DNA of 64,000 nucleotides from Streptomyces sp. HNM0574 (GTDB lineage: Bacteria > Actinomycetota > Actinomycetes > Streptomycetales > Streptomycetaceae), in assembly GCF_012726235.1 (NCBI RefSeq), contig NZ_JAASAH010000022.1:1-64000 (forward strand), written 5' to 3'. Of this stretch, positions 46,007 to 54,795 are shown piece by piece (position 1 is the first letter of the stretch; each line of letters starts with the position of its first letter). The notes below the pieces were generated by a model that saw nothing but the letters and a program-made list of their open reading frames with translations, made no database searches and had not been told where the DNA came from. The translations under genes and the position numbers were made by a program.

Positions 46007-47281
46007 ATGCGGCGCCGTCTGATCCAGTCCACGCTCGCCGTGGTGCTCGTCGTCGTGGCCGTGTTCGGGGTCTCGCTGGTGCTCGTGGAGTCCCGGACGA
46101 TCGAGGACAGCGCGGAGGAGAGCGTCCAGTCCGAGGCCGTGCAGCTGGTCTCGGTGGTGGAGAGCCGGATCGTGGCCGGTGAGAAGGTCACCCCGGCGTC
46201 GATGCACAACGCGATCCCCTCCAACCGGCACGTGCGGATCGAGGTGCCCGGCAAGGCCGCCATCGAGCTGGGCGAACGCCCCGAGGGACGGGTCATCGAG
46301 GCGAGCCAACGGGGCGGGCACGGCGAACGCGTCACCGTGCAGCAGGCGTACAGCCAGGTGCAGGACGAGGTCGGCCGCACGGTGCTGATCATCTTCGCCG
46401 TCGCGCTGCTCGCCGTCGGCGCCGCCGCGGTGCTGGCCGTGCGGCAGTCCCGGCTGGTCGCGGCGCCGCTGACGGACCTGGCCGAGACCGCGGAGCGGCT
46501 CGGCTCGGGCGACCCGCGGCCGCGGCACCGGCGGTACGGGGTGCCGGAGCTGGACCGGGTCGCGGACGTGCTGGACAGCAGCGCCGACCGGATCGGCCGG
46601 ATGCTGACGGCCGAGCGGCGGCTGGCCGCCGACGCCTCGCACCAGCTGCGGACGCCGCTGACCGCGCTGTCCATGCGGCTGGAGGAGATCATCGCGATGG
46701 CCGACGCGGACGATCCGGGCGAGCGGGACAGCGTCAAGGAGGAGGCCACCATCGCGCTGGTGCAGGTGGAGCGGCTGACGGACGTGGTGCAGCGGTTGCT
46801 CACCAACTCGCGTGACCCGCGCTCGGGTTCCGCGATCAGCTTCGACCTGGACGAGGTCGTCAAGCAGCAGAGCGAGGAGTGGAAGCCCGCGTACCGGAAC
46901 GCGGGCCGGGCGATCGTGCACTCGGGGAAGACCGGGCTGCGGGCCGTCGGCACCCCGGGTGCCGTGGCGCAGGTGCTGGCGACGCTGATCGAGAACGCGC
47001 TGATGCACGGCGCCGGGACGGTCGCGCTGCGCACCCGCGTCACCGGGAACCAGGTGGTGGTGGAGGTGACGGACGAGGGCCCCGGCGTCGCCCCCTCGCT
47101 GGGTTCGCGGGTCTTCGAGCGCACCGTCAGCGGCCACAACTCCACGGGGCTCGGCCTGGCCGTCGCCCGGGACCTGGCCGAGGCGGACGGCGGGCGGCTG
47201 GAGCTGCTACAGCAGCATCCGCCGGTTTTCGCGCTCTTTCTCAGCCGTGAGGTCCCCGACGACCCGGCCCCGTCCGCCTGA
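46007..47281 (+). CDS. Sensor histidine kinase
   Basis: A 424-residue membrane kinase that pairs with the upstream response regulator. Two membrane helices (residues ~7-28 and ~124-146) flank an extracytoplasmic sensor segment of ~95 residues, followed by a HAMP-like region and the dimerisation/phosphoacceptor helix with His212 in ADASHQLRTPLTALSMRLEE. The ATPase domain has the N box LIENALMHGAG, the G1 box VTDEGPGVAP and the G2 box STGLGLAVARDL. The stimulus is not readable. The ATG at 46007 has AAAGGGG upstream. The last 75 nt overlap antisense with the end of the GtrA gene. Confidence 0.94.
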   Translation: MRRRLIQSTLAVVLVVVAVFGVSLVLVESRTIEDSAEESVQSEAVQLVSVVESRIVAGEKVTPASMHNAIPSNRHVRIEVPGKAAIELGERPEGRVIEASQRGGHGERVTVQQAYSQVQDEVGRTVLIIFAVALLAVGAAAVLAVRQSRLVAAPLTDLAETAERLGSGDPRPRHRRYGVPELDRVADVLDSSADRIGRMLTAERRLAADASHQLRTPLTALSMRLEEIIAMADADDPGERDSVKEEATIALVQVERLTDVVQRLLTNSRDPRSGSAISFDLDEVVKQQSEEWKPAYRNAGRAIVHSGKTGLRAVGTPGAVAQVLATLIENALMHGAGTVALRTRVTGNQVVVEVTDEGPGVAPSLGSRVFERTVSGHNSTGLGLAVARDLAEADGGRLELLQQHPPVFALFLSREVPDDPAPSA

Positions 47282-47920
47282 GCCGCCGCCCGCGAACCGG
47301 AAGCGGAACCGCCGCCCGGGACCGTCCCCGTCCTCGTCGTCCAGGAACACCCAGGTGCGGTAGGACCAGAAGCGGAAGACGGTGCCGAGGCCGAGGCCGA
47401 TGACGTTCTTCGCGATGTTGTCGGCGAGCGCCGAGGTGTACCCCAGGCCGTAGTGCGAGAGGGCGAGCACGCCGTTCTCGATGACCAGCCCGATGCCGCT
47501 GAAGACGAGGAACAGGCCGACCTCGCGGCGCACGTGGTGCTTGTCGGCGCCGCGGTAGGTCCAGTACCGGTTGCCCACGTAGTTCGAGGCGATGGCGACG
47601 ACGGTGGCGATCACCCCGGACCGTACGGGGGCCATCCCGAAGCCGCGGATGCAGAGGTTGAACACCGCGACGTTGACCAGGAAGCCGATCGCGCCCACCG
47701 CTCCGAAGGTCGCGACTTCGCGGGCCAGCCGCCGCAGCCGCGCACGCAGCGAGCGCCGCCCGGCCGTCGAGCCCGTCCCGCGCGTCGTCATTCCTCGGCG
47801 TCCCCATCCGTCTCGGGTGTCCCGGGCGTCCGGGGCCCGGTGGGCCTCCCGCCCGCTGGTGGCGTCGTCCGGCTCGTGCGGGAGCCGTGCCCGTGATGTG
47901 CCGGTGACGCGCAGACTCAT
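47207..47920 (-). CDS. GtrA family membrane protein
   Basis: A 237-residue protein (from ATG 47920). The GtrA domain has four membrane helices: EVATFGAVGAIGFLVNVAVFNLCI, GVIATVVAIASNYVGNRYWTY, EVGLFLVFSGIGLVIENGVLAL and NVIGLGLGTVFRFWSYRTWVFL. GtrA proteins are thought to help flip polyprenyl-linked sugars across the membrane for surface glycosylation. A start at ATG 47791 (MTTRGTGSTAGRR) would remove a poorly conserved 43-residue N-terminus; neither start has an ideal ribosome site. The C-terminal Arg/Gly-rich tail extends antisense into the kinase gene for 75 nt before a TAG stop. Confidence 0.85.
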   Translation of the reverse strand: MSLRVTGTSRARLPHEPDDATSGREAHRAPDARDTRDGWGRRGMTTRGTGSTAGRRSLRARLRRLAREVATFGAVGAIGFLVNVAVFNLCIRGFGMAPVRSGVIATVVAIASNYVGNRYWTYRGADKHHVRREVGLFLVFSGIGLVIENGVLALSHYGLGYTSALADNIAKNVIGLGLGTVFRFWSYRTWVFLDDEDGDGPGRRFRFRFAGGGSGGRGRVVGDLTAEKERENRRMLL

Positions 47921-48095
47921 GCTAACCAGCCGGACGGGACCCCACCCGCGGGATCGGCCAGGGGTGTACCGGCGGATCGGACAGGGATCGTGACCAGGCG
48001 CTGTCAGAGGATTCTCCGGCCCGGTGCGGGCCGCCGGACGGTGCGTATCCACCACCCCGGCGGGCACCCGAGGCCGGGCGGATACTCTGGACGGC

Positions 48096-49265
48096 GTGAA
48101 CTTCCCGGTAGTCGGCATGGTCGGTGGCGGTCAGCTCGCCCGTATGACCCACGAGGCGGGCATCCCCCTCGGCATCAGATTCAAGCTCCTCTCGGACACC
48201 CCGCAGGACTCCGCTGCGCAGGTCGTCGGCGACGTCGTCGTCGGCGACTACCGCGATCCGGACACCCTGCGCGCGTTCGCCCGGGGCTGTGACGTGATCA
48301 CCTTCGACCACGAGCACGTCCCCACGGACCTGCTCCGGCAGCTGGAGGCGGACGGCGTCCCCGTACGCCCCGGTCCCGACGCGCTCGTGCACGCGCAGGA
48401 CAAGGGCGTCATGCGGGAGCGGCTGGACGCGCTCGGGGTGCCGTGCCCGCGGCACCGGATCGTCGAGGACCCGGCAGACGTCGCGGCGTTCGCCGCGGAG
48501 GGCGCTGCGGCGTTCGCCGCGGAGGACGACGGGTTCCCCGTCGTCCTGAAGACCGTGCGGGGCGGGTACGACGGCAAGGGTGTGTGGGTCGTGCGGAGCG
48601 CGGCCGACCCGAAGGCGGCGGAGCCGTTCAAGGCGGGCGTGCCGGTGCTGGCCGAGGAGAAGGTCGACTTCGCGCGGGAGCTCGCGGCGAACGTCGTCCG
48701 CTCCCCGCACGGGCAGGCCGTCGCGTACCCGGTGGTCGAGTCGGTCCAGGTGGACGGGGTCTGCGACACGGTGATCGCGCCCGCGCCCGGTCTGGCCGAG
48801 GAAGCGGCCGTGGCCGCGCAGGAGATGGCGCTGCGGATCGCGCACGAGCTGGGCGTCGTCGGGCACCTGGCCGTCGAGCTGTTCGAGACCCGGGACGGGC
48901 GGGTGCTGGTCAACGAGCTGGCGATGCGGCCGCACAACTCCGGTCACTGGACCCAGGACGGCGCCGTCACCTCGCAGTTCGCCAACCACGTGCGGGCCGT
49001 GCTCGACCTGCCGCTCGGCGATCCGCGGCCGCGGGCCGAGTGGACGGTCATGGCGAACGTCCTCGGCGGCGACTACCCGGACATGTACTCCGCCTACCTG
49101 CACTGCATGGCCCGCGACCCGCAGTTGAAGATCCACATGTACGGCAAGGACGTGAAGCCCGGCCGCAAGGTGGGCCACGTCAACACCTACGGCGACGACC
49201 TGGCCGACGTGCGCGAGCGCGCGGCCCACGCCGCCGGATACCTCCGAGGGACGATCACCGAGTGA
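48096..49265 (+). CDS. purK: 5-(carboxyamino)imidazole ribonucleotide synthase
   Basis: The enzyme converts AIR, ATP and bicarbonate to N5-CAIR in purine synthesis. The 389-residue protein begins (V)[25 protein letters not shown] and shows the ATP-grasp features [48 protein letters not shown] and [12 protein letters not shown]-like ending. The GTG at 48096 follows GATACTCT by 9 nt, so the transcript may start at or very near the start codon; no ribosome site is visible. It overlaps purE by 4 nt. Confidence 0.95.
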   Translation: MNFPVVGMVGGGQLARMTHEAGIPLGIRFKLLSDTPQDSAAQVVGDVVVGDYRDPDTLRAFARGCDVITFDHEHVPTDLLRQLEADGVPVRPGPDALVHAQDKGVMRERLDALGVPCPRHRIVEDPADVAAFAAEGAAAFAAEDDGFPVVLKTVRGGYDGKGVWVVRSAADPKAAEPFKAGVPVLAEEKVDFARELAANVVRSPHGQAVAYPVVESVQVDGVCDTVIAPAPGLAEEAAVAAQEMALRIAHELGVVGHLAVELFETRDGRVLVNELAMRPHNSGHWTQDGAVTSQFANHVRAVLDLPLGDPRPRAEWTVMANVLGGDYPDMYSAYLHCMARDPQLKIHMYGKDVKPGRKVGHVNTYGDDLADVRERAAHAAGYLRGTITE

Positions 49266-49810
49266 GCAGCAGCACCGCGGACAGCGCCTCCCCCCTGGTG
49301 GGAATCGTGATGGGCTCCGACTCCGACTGGCCCGTGATGGAGGAGGCCGCCAAGGCCCTCGACGAGTTCGGGGTGCCCTACGAGGTCGACGTCGTCTCGG
49401 CGCACCGGATGCCCCGCGAGATGGTGGCGTACGGGGAACAGGCGGCGGAGCGCGGCCTGAAGGCCGTGATCGCGGGCGCGGGCGGGGCCGCGCACCTGCC
49501 GGGCATGCTGGCCTCGGTGACGCCGCTGCCGGTGATCGGTGTCCCGGTGCCGCTGAAGTATCTGGACGGTATGGACTCGCTGCTGTCGATCGTGCAGATG
49601 CCCGCCGGGGTCCCGGTGGCCACCGTCTCGGTGGGCGGCGCGCGGAACGCGGGGCTGCTGGCCGTGCGGACGCTCGCGGCGCACGACGCGGAACTCCGGG
49701 AGCGGATGGTGGAGTTCCAGGAGAAGCTCAACGCACAGGCGACGGAGAAGGGCAGGCGCCTGCGCGAGAAGGTCACGGGCGAGTCCGGTTTCGGCTTCGG
49801 AGGGAAGTGA
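49262..49810 (+). CDS. purE: N5-carboxyaminoimidazole ribonucleotide mutase
   Basis: The enzyme moves the carboxyl group of N5-CAIR to give CAIR, directly after PurK. The 182-residue protein has the class I PurE motifs [40 protein letters not shown] (with the catalytic histidine in SAHR), [14 protein letters not shown] and [42 protein letters not shown]. The GTG start overlaps the purK stop (GTGA), and its own stop overlaps the downstream dipeptidase start in the same way. Confidence 0.96.
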   Translation: MSSSTADSASPLVGIVMGSDSDWPVMEEAAKALDEFGVPYEVDVVSAHRMPREMVAYGEQAAERGLKAVIAGAGGAAHLPGMLASVTPLPVIGVPVPLKYLDGMDSLLSIVQMPAGVPVATVSVGGARNAGLLAVRTLAAHDAELRERMVEFQEKLNAQATEKGRRLREKVTGESGFGFGGK

Positions 49811-51015
49811 CCATGGCGGGCGCGGGCACGGACGAACTGCTGACGCGGGCGCGGGAGCTGCTCGCCGCGCACCCCGTCGTCGACGGGCACAACGACCTGC
49901 CGTGGGCGCTGCGCGAGCAGGTGCGGTACGACCTCTCGCGCCGTGACCTGGCCGCCGACCAGTCGGCGTACCTGCACACCGACCTGCCGCGGATGCGCGC
50001 GGGCGGCGTCGGCGCGCAGTTCTGGTCGGTGTACGTGACGACCTCGCTGACCGGCGACGGCGCCGTCTGCGCCTGCCTGGAACAGATCGACGTCGTACGG
50101 CAGTTCACCGACCGCTGGTCCGGCGAGCTGCGGGCCGCGTGCACCGCCGACGACATGGAGGCGGCCCGCGCCGAGGGGCGGATCGCCTCGCTCATGGGTG
50201 CCGAGGGCGGGCACAGCATCGGCAACTCGCTGGCCACGCTCCGCGCGCTGTACCAACTCGGCGTGCGCTACATGACGCTGACCCACAACGACACCATCGA
50301 CTGGGCCGACTCTGCCACCGACGAGCCCCGGCACGACGGCCTCTCCGCCTTCGGCGAGGAGGTCGTGCGGGAGATGAACCGGCTGGGCATGCTCGTCGAC
50401 CTCTCGCACGTCGCCGCGAGCACCATGCGGGACGCGCTGCGGGTGTCCGAGGCGCCGGTGCTCTTCTCGCACTCGTCGGCCCGCGCCGTCTGCGACCACC
50501 CGCGCAACATCCCGGACGACGTGCTGGAGGCGCTGCCGGGCAACGGCGGGGTGGCGATGGCGACCTTCGTCCCGAAGTTCGTGCTGCCCGCCGCGGTGGA
50601 GTGGACGGCGGCGGCGGACGAGAACATGCGCGCCCACGGGCTGCACCATCTGAACACCGGCCCGCGCGCGATGGAGATCCACCGGGCCTTCGAGGCGGAG
50701 CACCCGCGTCCGGTCGCCACCGCCGCCACCGTCGCCGACCATCTCGACCACATGCGCGAGACCGCCGGCATCGACCACATCGGCATCGGCGGCGACTACG
50801 ACGGCACCGCCTTCACCCCCGACCGCCTCGACGACGTCGCGGGCTACCCCCACCTCGTCGCCGAACTCCTCGCCCGCCGCTGGTCGCAGGCCGACCTCGC
50901 CAAGCTGACCTGGCACAACGCGGTACGGGTGCTGCGCGAGGCGGAGGGCGTGGCCCGGGACCTCCAGCAGCGCCGGGGCCCCTCGATCGCGACGATCGAC
51001 CAGCTGGACGGCTGA
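49807..51015 (+). CDS. Membrane-dipeptidase-like peptidase, family M19
   Basis: A 402-residue zinc peptidase of the renal dipeptidase family, cleaving dipeptides including those with D-residues. Zinc-binding HxD lies in [12 protein letters not shown]; the bridging glutamate in [12 protein letters not shown]; histidines in [11 protein letters not shown] and [11 protein letters not shown]; and the late aspartate in [15 protein letters not shown]. No signal peptide is seen, so it is probably cytoplasmic despite the family name. Starts at GTG 49807 (overlapping the purE stop) or ATG 49813. Its translational coupling to purKE is odd for a peptidase. Confidence 0.92.
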   Translation: MTMAGAGTDELLTRARELLAAHPVVDGHNDLPWALREQVRYDLSRRDLAADQSAYLHTDLPRMRAGGVGAQFWSVYVTTSLTGDGAVCACLEQIDVVRQFTDRWSGELRAACTADDMEAARAEGRIASLMGAEGGHSIGNSLATLRALYQLGVRYMTLTHNDTIDWADSATDEPRHDGLSAFGEEVVREMNRLGMLVDLSHVAASTMRDALRVSEAPVLFSHSSARAVCDHPRNIPDDVLEALPGNGGVAMATFVPKFVLPAAVEWTAAADENMRAHGLHHLNTGPRAMEIHRAFEAEHPRPVATAATVADHLDHMRETAGIDHIGIGGDYDGTAFTPDRLDDVAGYPHLVAELLARRWSQADLAKLTWHNAVRVLREAEGVARDLQQRRGPSIATIDQLDG

Positions 51016-51033
51016 CCGTTCGCTTTCTCAACC

Positions 51034-51074
51034 GGGCGGGCCGGAGCGGCGGTTGACGCCGCTCCGGCCCGCCC
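51034..51074. terminator. Bidirectional terminator after dipeptidase
   Basis: A perfect 17-bp stem (51034-51050 with 51058-51074) and 7-nt loop between the convergent dipeptidase and LAETG-protein genes. Confidence 0.9.
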
Positions 51075-51088
51075 GTCGTCCGTCCCCG

Positions 51089-52111
51089 TCAGGCCCGGGT
51101 GCCGCGGAGCCTGCGCCACGGGGTGAGGGTGAACACCGCGCCGCCCAGCAGGACGACGGTGCCGGCGGCGAGGCCGAGGGCCTGGAGGCCGCCGTTGTCG
51201 GAGGCGCCGGTCTCGGCCAGCCCGCCGCTCGCGGCTCCGCCGCCGGTCGACTGGGCCGCGCCGCCCGTACCGCCGCCCGCGGAGCCGCCCGTTCCGCCGG
51301 TGTCGCCGCCTCCGCCGCTGACGCCTCCCTCGTCGCTGGTGTCGAGTTCGAGGGACGGGCCCGGGTCCTTGCTCGGGGTGCAGGTCGTGGTGGTGCCCAT
51401 CGCCTCGACGGTGAGGACGCCCGGTGTGAGCGTCGACGTGCCGTCGGCGCCCGGCTTGTAGGTGCCCTTGAGGTCCGGGATCTCGACCGGGTCGCCCTGC
51501 TTGACGGGCTCCTTGTTCGTCGGGCCCGTGACCTTCACGGTCCCCTTGTCGTCCCCGCCGACCTTCACCTGCATCGAGGGCTTCACCGAGCCCTCGGGGA
51601 TCTCGGCCGGGCTGTCCATCACGGACTTGCTGAAGGAGACGGTGAGTTCGAAGGCACCGCCCGCGCCCTTCGCGTCGATCTTCACCGGTGACGTGGCCTT
51701 CTTGTCGCCGATCGGGGTCTTGCACGCGTACGGGACCTGCACCTCCTTGCCCGCGAAGGTCTTCCCGTCCGTCTCGCCCCCGGAGCCGCCCGAACCGCCG
51801 GAGCCGCCGGACTCCCCGCCTCCGGAGCCCCCGCTTCCGCCGTCCCCGCCGCCTCCGCCGCTGTCCTGCCCGGGCAGGCCCGGCACCCCGGGCACCCCGG
51901 GCACGGACGGCACGCCCGGCAGCTTCGGCGGCTCCCCGCCGCCCGGCAGCTCGGTCGGCACCCCGCTCGGGGCACCGCCCGGCAGCCCCGGCACCCCGGG
52001 CACACCACCTCCGCCACCGGACTCCTCGGCCTGCGCCGGGCCCGCCGCGATCAGAACACCCGCGCCGCTCAGCAGCAGCGCCGCCGTCCAGGTCCGCCGT
52101 GGTTGCCTCAT
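51089..52111 (-). CDS. Sortase-anchored surface protein (LAETG signal)
   Basis: A 340-residue exported protein. A signal peptide (1-28, ending AAGPAQA) is followed by a collagen-like VPGVPGLPGG stretch (36-81), a Gly/Ser linker (84-113), and a folded domain (~120-257) with two cysteines (Cys130 in VPYACKTPIGD and Cys244 in GTTTTCTPSKD). A second Gly/Ser linker precedes a cell-wall sorting signal LAETG (298-302), a hydrophobic helix and a basic tail. LAxTG is the signal of class E sortases of Streptomyces. The domain is closely paralogous to the LPETG protein at 54.8-55.5 kb. AAGGAGAG precedes the ATG. Function unknown. Confidence 0.85.
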   Translation of the reverse strand: MRQPRRTWTAALLLSGAGVLIAAGPAQAEESGGGGGVPGVPGLPGGAPSGVPTELPGGGEPPKLPGVPSVPGVPGVPGLPGQDSGGGGGDGGSGGSGGGESGGSGGSGGSGGETDGKTFAGKEVQVPYACKTPIGDKKATSPVKIDAKGAGGAFELTVSFSKSVMDSPAEIPEGSVKPSMQVKVGGDDKGTVKVTGPTNKEPVKQGDPVEIPDLKGTYKPGADGTSTLTPGVLTVEAMGTTTTCTPSKDPGPSLELDTSDEGGVSGGGGDTGGTGGSAGGGTGGAAQSTGGGAASGGLAETGASDNGGLQALGLAAGTVVLLGGAVFTLTPWRRLRGTRA

Positions 52112-52220
52112 CAGCTCTCCTTCACGAATGCCCTGCCTTGCGGCAGGGAAGGGGACGAATCTCCATGCCGAGCGGGGAAGCGATCGCCGACGTGCTGTAA
52201 CAGGTCCGACGTGACCGGCC

Positions 52221-52420
52221 AAGGCCAAGGGCAGCAGCAACCGGGCGAAGGCCCAGCGGAAGGCCGCGCGAGACCATGCCCGGATCGCCGTCCGTGAGGT
52301 GAACGCGGCCGTCGGTCTCCAGGCCGCCGGGCCGGCCGCATCGGCCTGTGGAGCCGATGTCACGCCGGGCGGGCAGCCCTGGACAGCCCGGGAATCCACC
52401 TGCTCCAGCCGGTGGAGAGG
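52221..52420 (+). pseudogene. Remnant of an IS200/IS605-type tnpB
   Basis: One plus-strand frame reads KGSSNRAKAQRKAARDHARI, then jumps within a few codons to VNAAVGLQAAGPAASACGA-DVTPGG. The first matches the (K)GSxNRxKAxxKxARxHxRIA block of TnpB proteins and the second their C-terminal DVNAAxNIxxAxGxAxxACGA end. The central ~150 residues, including the catalytic and zinc-finger parts, are missing. The assignment rests on motif memory; it looks like an internally deleted insertion-sequence relic between two surface-protein genes. No intact ends or tnpA are visible. Confidence 0.6.
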
Positions 52421-53596
52421 TCACGTCGCGTTTCCCTTCGAAGGGGGACGGTCGTCGAAAGGTGCGGAGACCGTGCTGGTGCTGCTCAGCTCCGGGCCGC
52501 GGTCCGGGGTCGCGCCCGTACCGGTGGCCGGGGGTGCACCGGCGCCGAGGGTGCCGGGGGCGAACCAGGGCAGGGCTCCGGTGTGCGCGTCGTCGGTGGC
52601 GGGCGCGGGTTCCGGCGCGGTCCGGCCCCGGCCGAGGCCCGGGACGCGGGTGCGGCCGGTGGCCCGGCCGGGGCGGCGCGGGCGTACCCGGTCGACGGCG
52701 GCCATGCCGGCGCGGAAGACGGCCGCGGGGACGACGAGGAACAGCAGGGCCCAGAACAGGGTGACGCCCCACGGGCGTCCGACGTCCCAGGGCTGTTCCG
52801 TCAGCAGCTTCTTCCCGTACTTGGCGGAGACGGTGTAGTCCCCGTGCGCGCCCGCGGCCAGTTCGACGGGCAGGGCGACGCGCTTCTTCTGGCCCGGGTC
52901 GATGGTGCCGCTCCACTGGCGGCGTTCCCATTCCGGCGAGTACACGCCGTGCGCCGTGCCCGTCTCGAACACCGGGTCCTTGGCGGGTTCGGCGCCCAGG
53001 TTGCCGACGGTGAGGACGAGTTGGCGCTGCGGCGGCGCGCCGAACCAGGTCAGCAGGCCGCTGCTGCCCTCCAGCCGCGCGGCCAGCACCGAAAGACGTC
53101 CGCCGCCCCGGTCCTCGGGCAGCCGCTTCACGGGGTGCCCGGCGACGGTGAACTCCGCGTCGGCCGAGGCGTACGCGCCGGTCACCGTGGAGGCGCGGAC
53201 CACGCAGGGGCAGGGCTTGGGCGGCTCGGCGACCGGGATCTTCTCCTGGAACGCGCCGTCCGCGCCGGTCGTGACGGCACGGCCGGCCGCGTTGGCGCAG
53301 GAGTTGGTGCCGCCGATCGCGTTCTGTCCGCAGATGAGCAGGGTGAGCAGGCTCTCGGGACGCCAGCCGGTGCCGCTGACGGTGACGTCGCCCCCCGCAC
53401 CGGCCTCGTCCTCGGACAGTTCGATCCGCGGCGCGGACCGTTCCTCGGCGACGGAGGCGGTGGCCGGGGCCGCCGCCGTGGACATCAGCGCCGCACCGGC
53501 GACCGCGACGGCCGCCACCGCCGTGCGCAGCCGGCGGCCCGCGCGGTGCCGCACGCCCGCCCCCGCGCCCTTCTCGTGCTCCGGCCACGCCGTCAC
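52421..53596 (-). CDS. Membrane-anchored exported protein with Ig-like domain
   Basis: A 391-residue protein with an N-terminal signal-type segment (residues ~22-48, TAVAAVAVAGAALMSTAAAPATA). A beta-rich Ig-like or neocarzinostatin-like domain follows (~56-150): GGDVTVSGTGWRPESLLTLLICGQN, with cysteines in LLICGQN, NSCANAAG and PCPC. A second beta module (~155-270) contains LVLTVGNLGAEPAKDPVFETG. A membrane helix (~283-303, VTLFWALLFLVVPAAVFRAG) and an ~85-residue Pro/Gly-rich cytoplasmic tail end it. Its GTG overlaps the stop of the next gene upstream (GTGA), so the two are coupled and probably form a complex. Function unknown. Confidence 0.75.
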   Translation of the reverse strand: MTAWPEHEKGAGAGVRHRAGRRLRTAVAAVAVAGAALMSTAAAPATASVAEERSAPRIELSEDEAGAGGDVTVSGTGWRPESLLTLLICGQNAIGGTNSCANAAGRAVTTGADGAFQEKIPVAEPPKPCPCVVRASTVTGAYASADAEFTVAGHPVKRLPEDRGGGRLSVLAARLEGSSGLLTWFGAPPQRQLVLTVGNLGAEPAKDPVFETGTAHGVYSPEWERRQWSGTIDPGQKKRVALPVELAAGAHGDYTVSAKYGKKLLTEQPWDVGRPWGVTLFWALLFLVVPAAVFRAGMAAVDRVRPRRPGRATGRTRVPGLGRGRTAPEPAPATDDAHTGALPWFAPGTLGAGAPPATGTGATPDRGPELSSTSTVSAPFDDRPPSKGNAT

Positions 53597-54642
53597 TTCA
53601 CCGCTCCCGTCGTCGTCAACTCCGTGTCTGGGGATGGTTCCTGGGCGCCGTCCGGTGCCGGGGGGCCCGCGTCGCCGGCCTCCGTCTCCGTGCCGTCCCG
53701 GCGGCCGCGCGCCCGGTGCACGTACCACCAGCGGCCGCCGCCGGCGCCGAAGGCGAGCAGGGCCGCGGTGACGGTCAGGGCGGCCCACGGCACGGCGGTG
53801 TACGCGGCGCTGTCCTCGCCCTCGGCGCCGCCGTCCGCGGTGACCGCGACCGTGACGTCGGCGGGGCCGAACGCGGGCGGGTCGCGCCACGGTTCGCGCA
53901 GGGTGACCCGCTGCCCGGGCAGCAGCTCGACGGGCAGGGCACGCGGCCCGGCCCGGGTCGCCTCGCCGAACAGCGGGTCGGCGCGGAGCGCGAGGCGGGG
54001 CCGGAGCACGGTGTTGCCCCGGTTGACCAGCCGGTACGCAACCTCCGTGGCGCCGTCGTCCCGCTCGCGCACGGTGGCGTCCTCGACGCTCAGCGCCGAC
54101 AACGCGGGCCCGGTGACGCGCAGTTGGAGCCGTACGCCCACGTCGCGGCCGCCCTCGCCCACCAGGAGGGCCGAGGGGTGGTCGCCGGGGGTGGCACCGG
54201 CCGGGACCGTCACCGTGAACGGCACGTCCGCGCGGGTGCGCGCCGGAACCCGGACCTCGCCGGCGCGCGCCGCGCCCTTGTCAGGGAAGGCCACCCAGCG
54301 GGCCGCGCCGCCGCTCCGCTTCCCGTCCGGGCCGGTCCCGCGCAGGGTGAAGGTGCGGGCCCGGTCGCTGTCGTTGGTGAGGGAGAGGGTGTCGCGGAGG
54401 ACGCTGCCGGGCTCGCCCTCCAGGTAGAACTGCTCGCGCCCGGGGCCGCTGCGGCCCACGCTGGACGGCGCCGCCGACCAGTCCCGGCCCTCGTCCGCGG
54501 CGGCGGAGCCGGGGGTGCGCTGGCTCGCGGGGGCGGCGACGGCGCGGTCGGCGCCGAGTACGGCCGTCGCGCAGCACACCGCGATGACGAACAGGGCCGG
54601 GAGGGTCGTCGGTCGGCGCGGGCTCGCGCTGCGGATCGGCAT
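53593..54642 (-). CDS. Membrane-anchored WxL-interacting/DUF916-like surface protein
   Basis: A 349-residue exported protein: signal peptide (~1-37, ending GADRAVAAP), then a beta-sandwich region with features of the DUF916 (WxL-interacting, peptidoglycan-binding) family, GSVLRDTLSLTNDSDRARTFTLRGTG, DVPFTVTVPAGATPGDHPSALLV and YRLVNRGNTVLRPRLALRADPLFGEA. A membrane helix (~285-303) and a short cytoplasmic tail follow. DUF916 proteins of Firmicutes occur with WxL proteins in surface-polymer or adhesin complexes; similarity here is judged by eye. It is translationally coupled to the Ig-like gene. Confidence 0.75.
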   Translation of the reverse strand: MPIRSASPRRPTTLPALFVIAVCCATAVLGADRAVAAPASQRTPGSAAADEGRDWSAAPSSVGRSGPGREQFYLEGEPGSVLRDTLSLTNDSDRARTFTLRGTGPDGKRSGGAARWVAFPDKGAARAGEVRVPARTRADVPFTVTVPAGATPGDHPSALLVGEGGRDVGVRLQLRVTGPALSALSVEDATVRERDDGATEVAYRLVNRGNTVLRPRLALRADPLFGEATRAGPRALPVELLPGQRVTLREPWRDPPAFGPADVTVAVTADGGAEGEDSAAYTAVPWAALTVTAALLAFGAGGGRWWYVHRARGRRDGTETEAGDAGPPAPDGAQEPSPDTELTTTGAVK

Positions 54643-54795
54643 CGGCGGCTCAGCTCCCCTGGCGGTGCGTGTTCCTTGCCGGTCGGTGCGTGGTCCCGGG
54701 TGCTCAACGGGCGTGCCGGGCGGGGCCGTTGAGGTCCCGCCGCCGGGTGCGCCCGTACGCGGCCCCGCGGTACGGGGCGGGGCCGGGAGCCCGGC

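Noticed and set aside
51462-52214. Proline/serine-rich plus-strand frame opposite the LAETG protein
   Set aside because: It is the complement of Gly/Ser-repeat codons; the minus-strand gene has signal peptide, folded domain and sorting signal.
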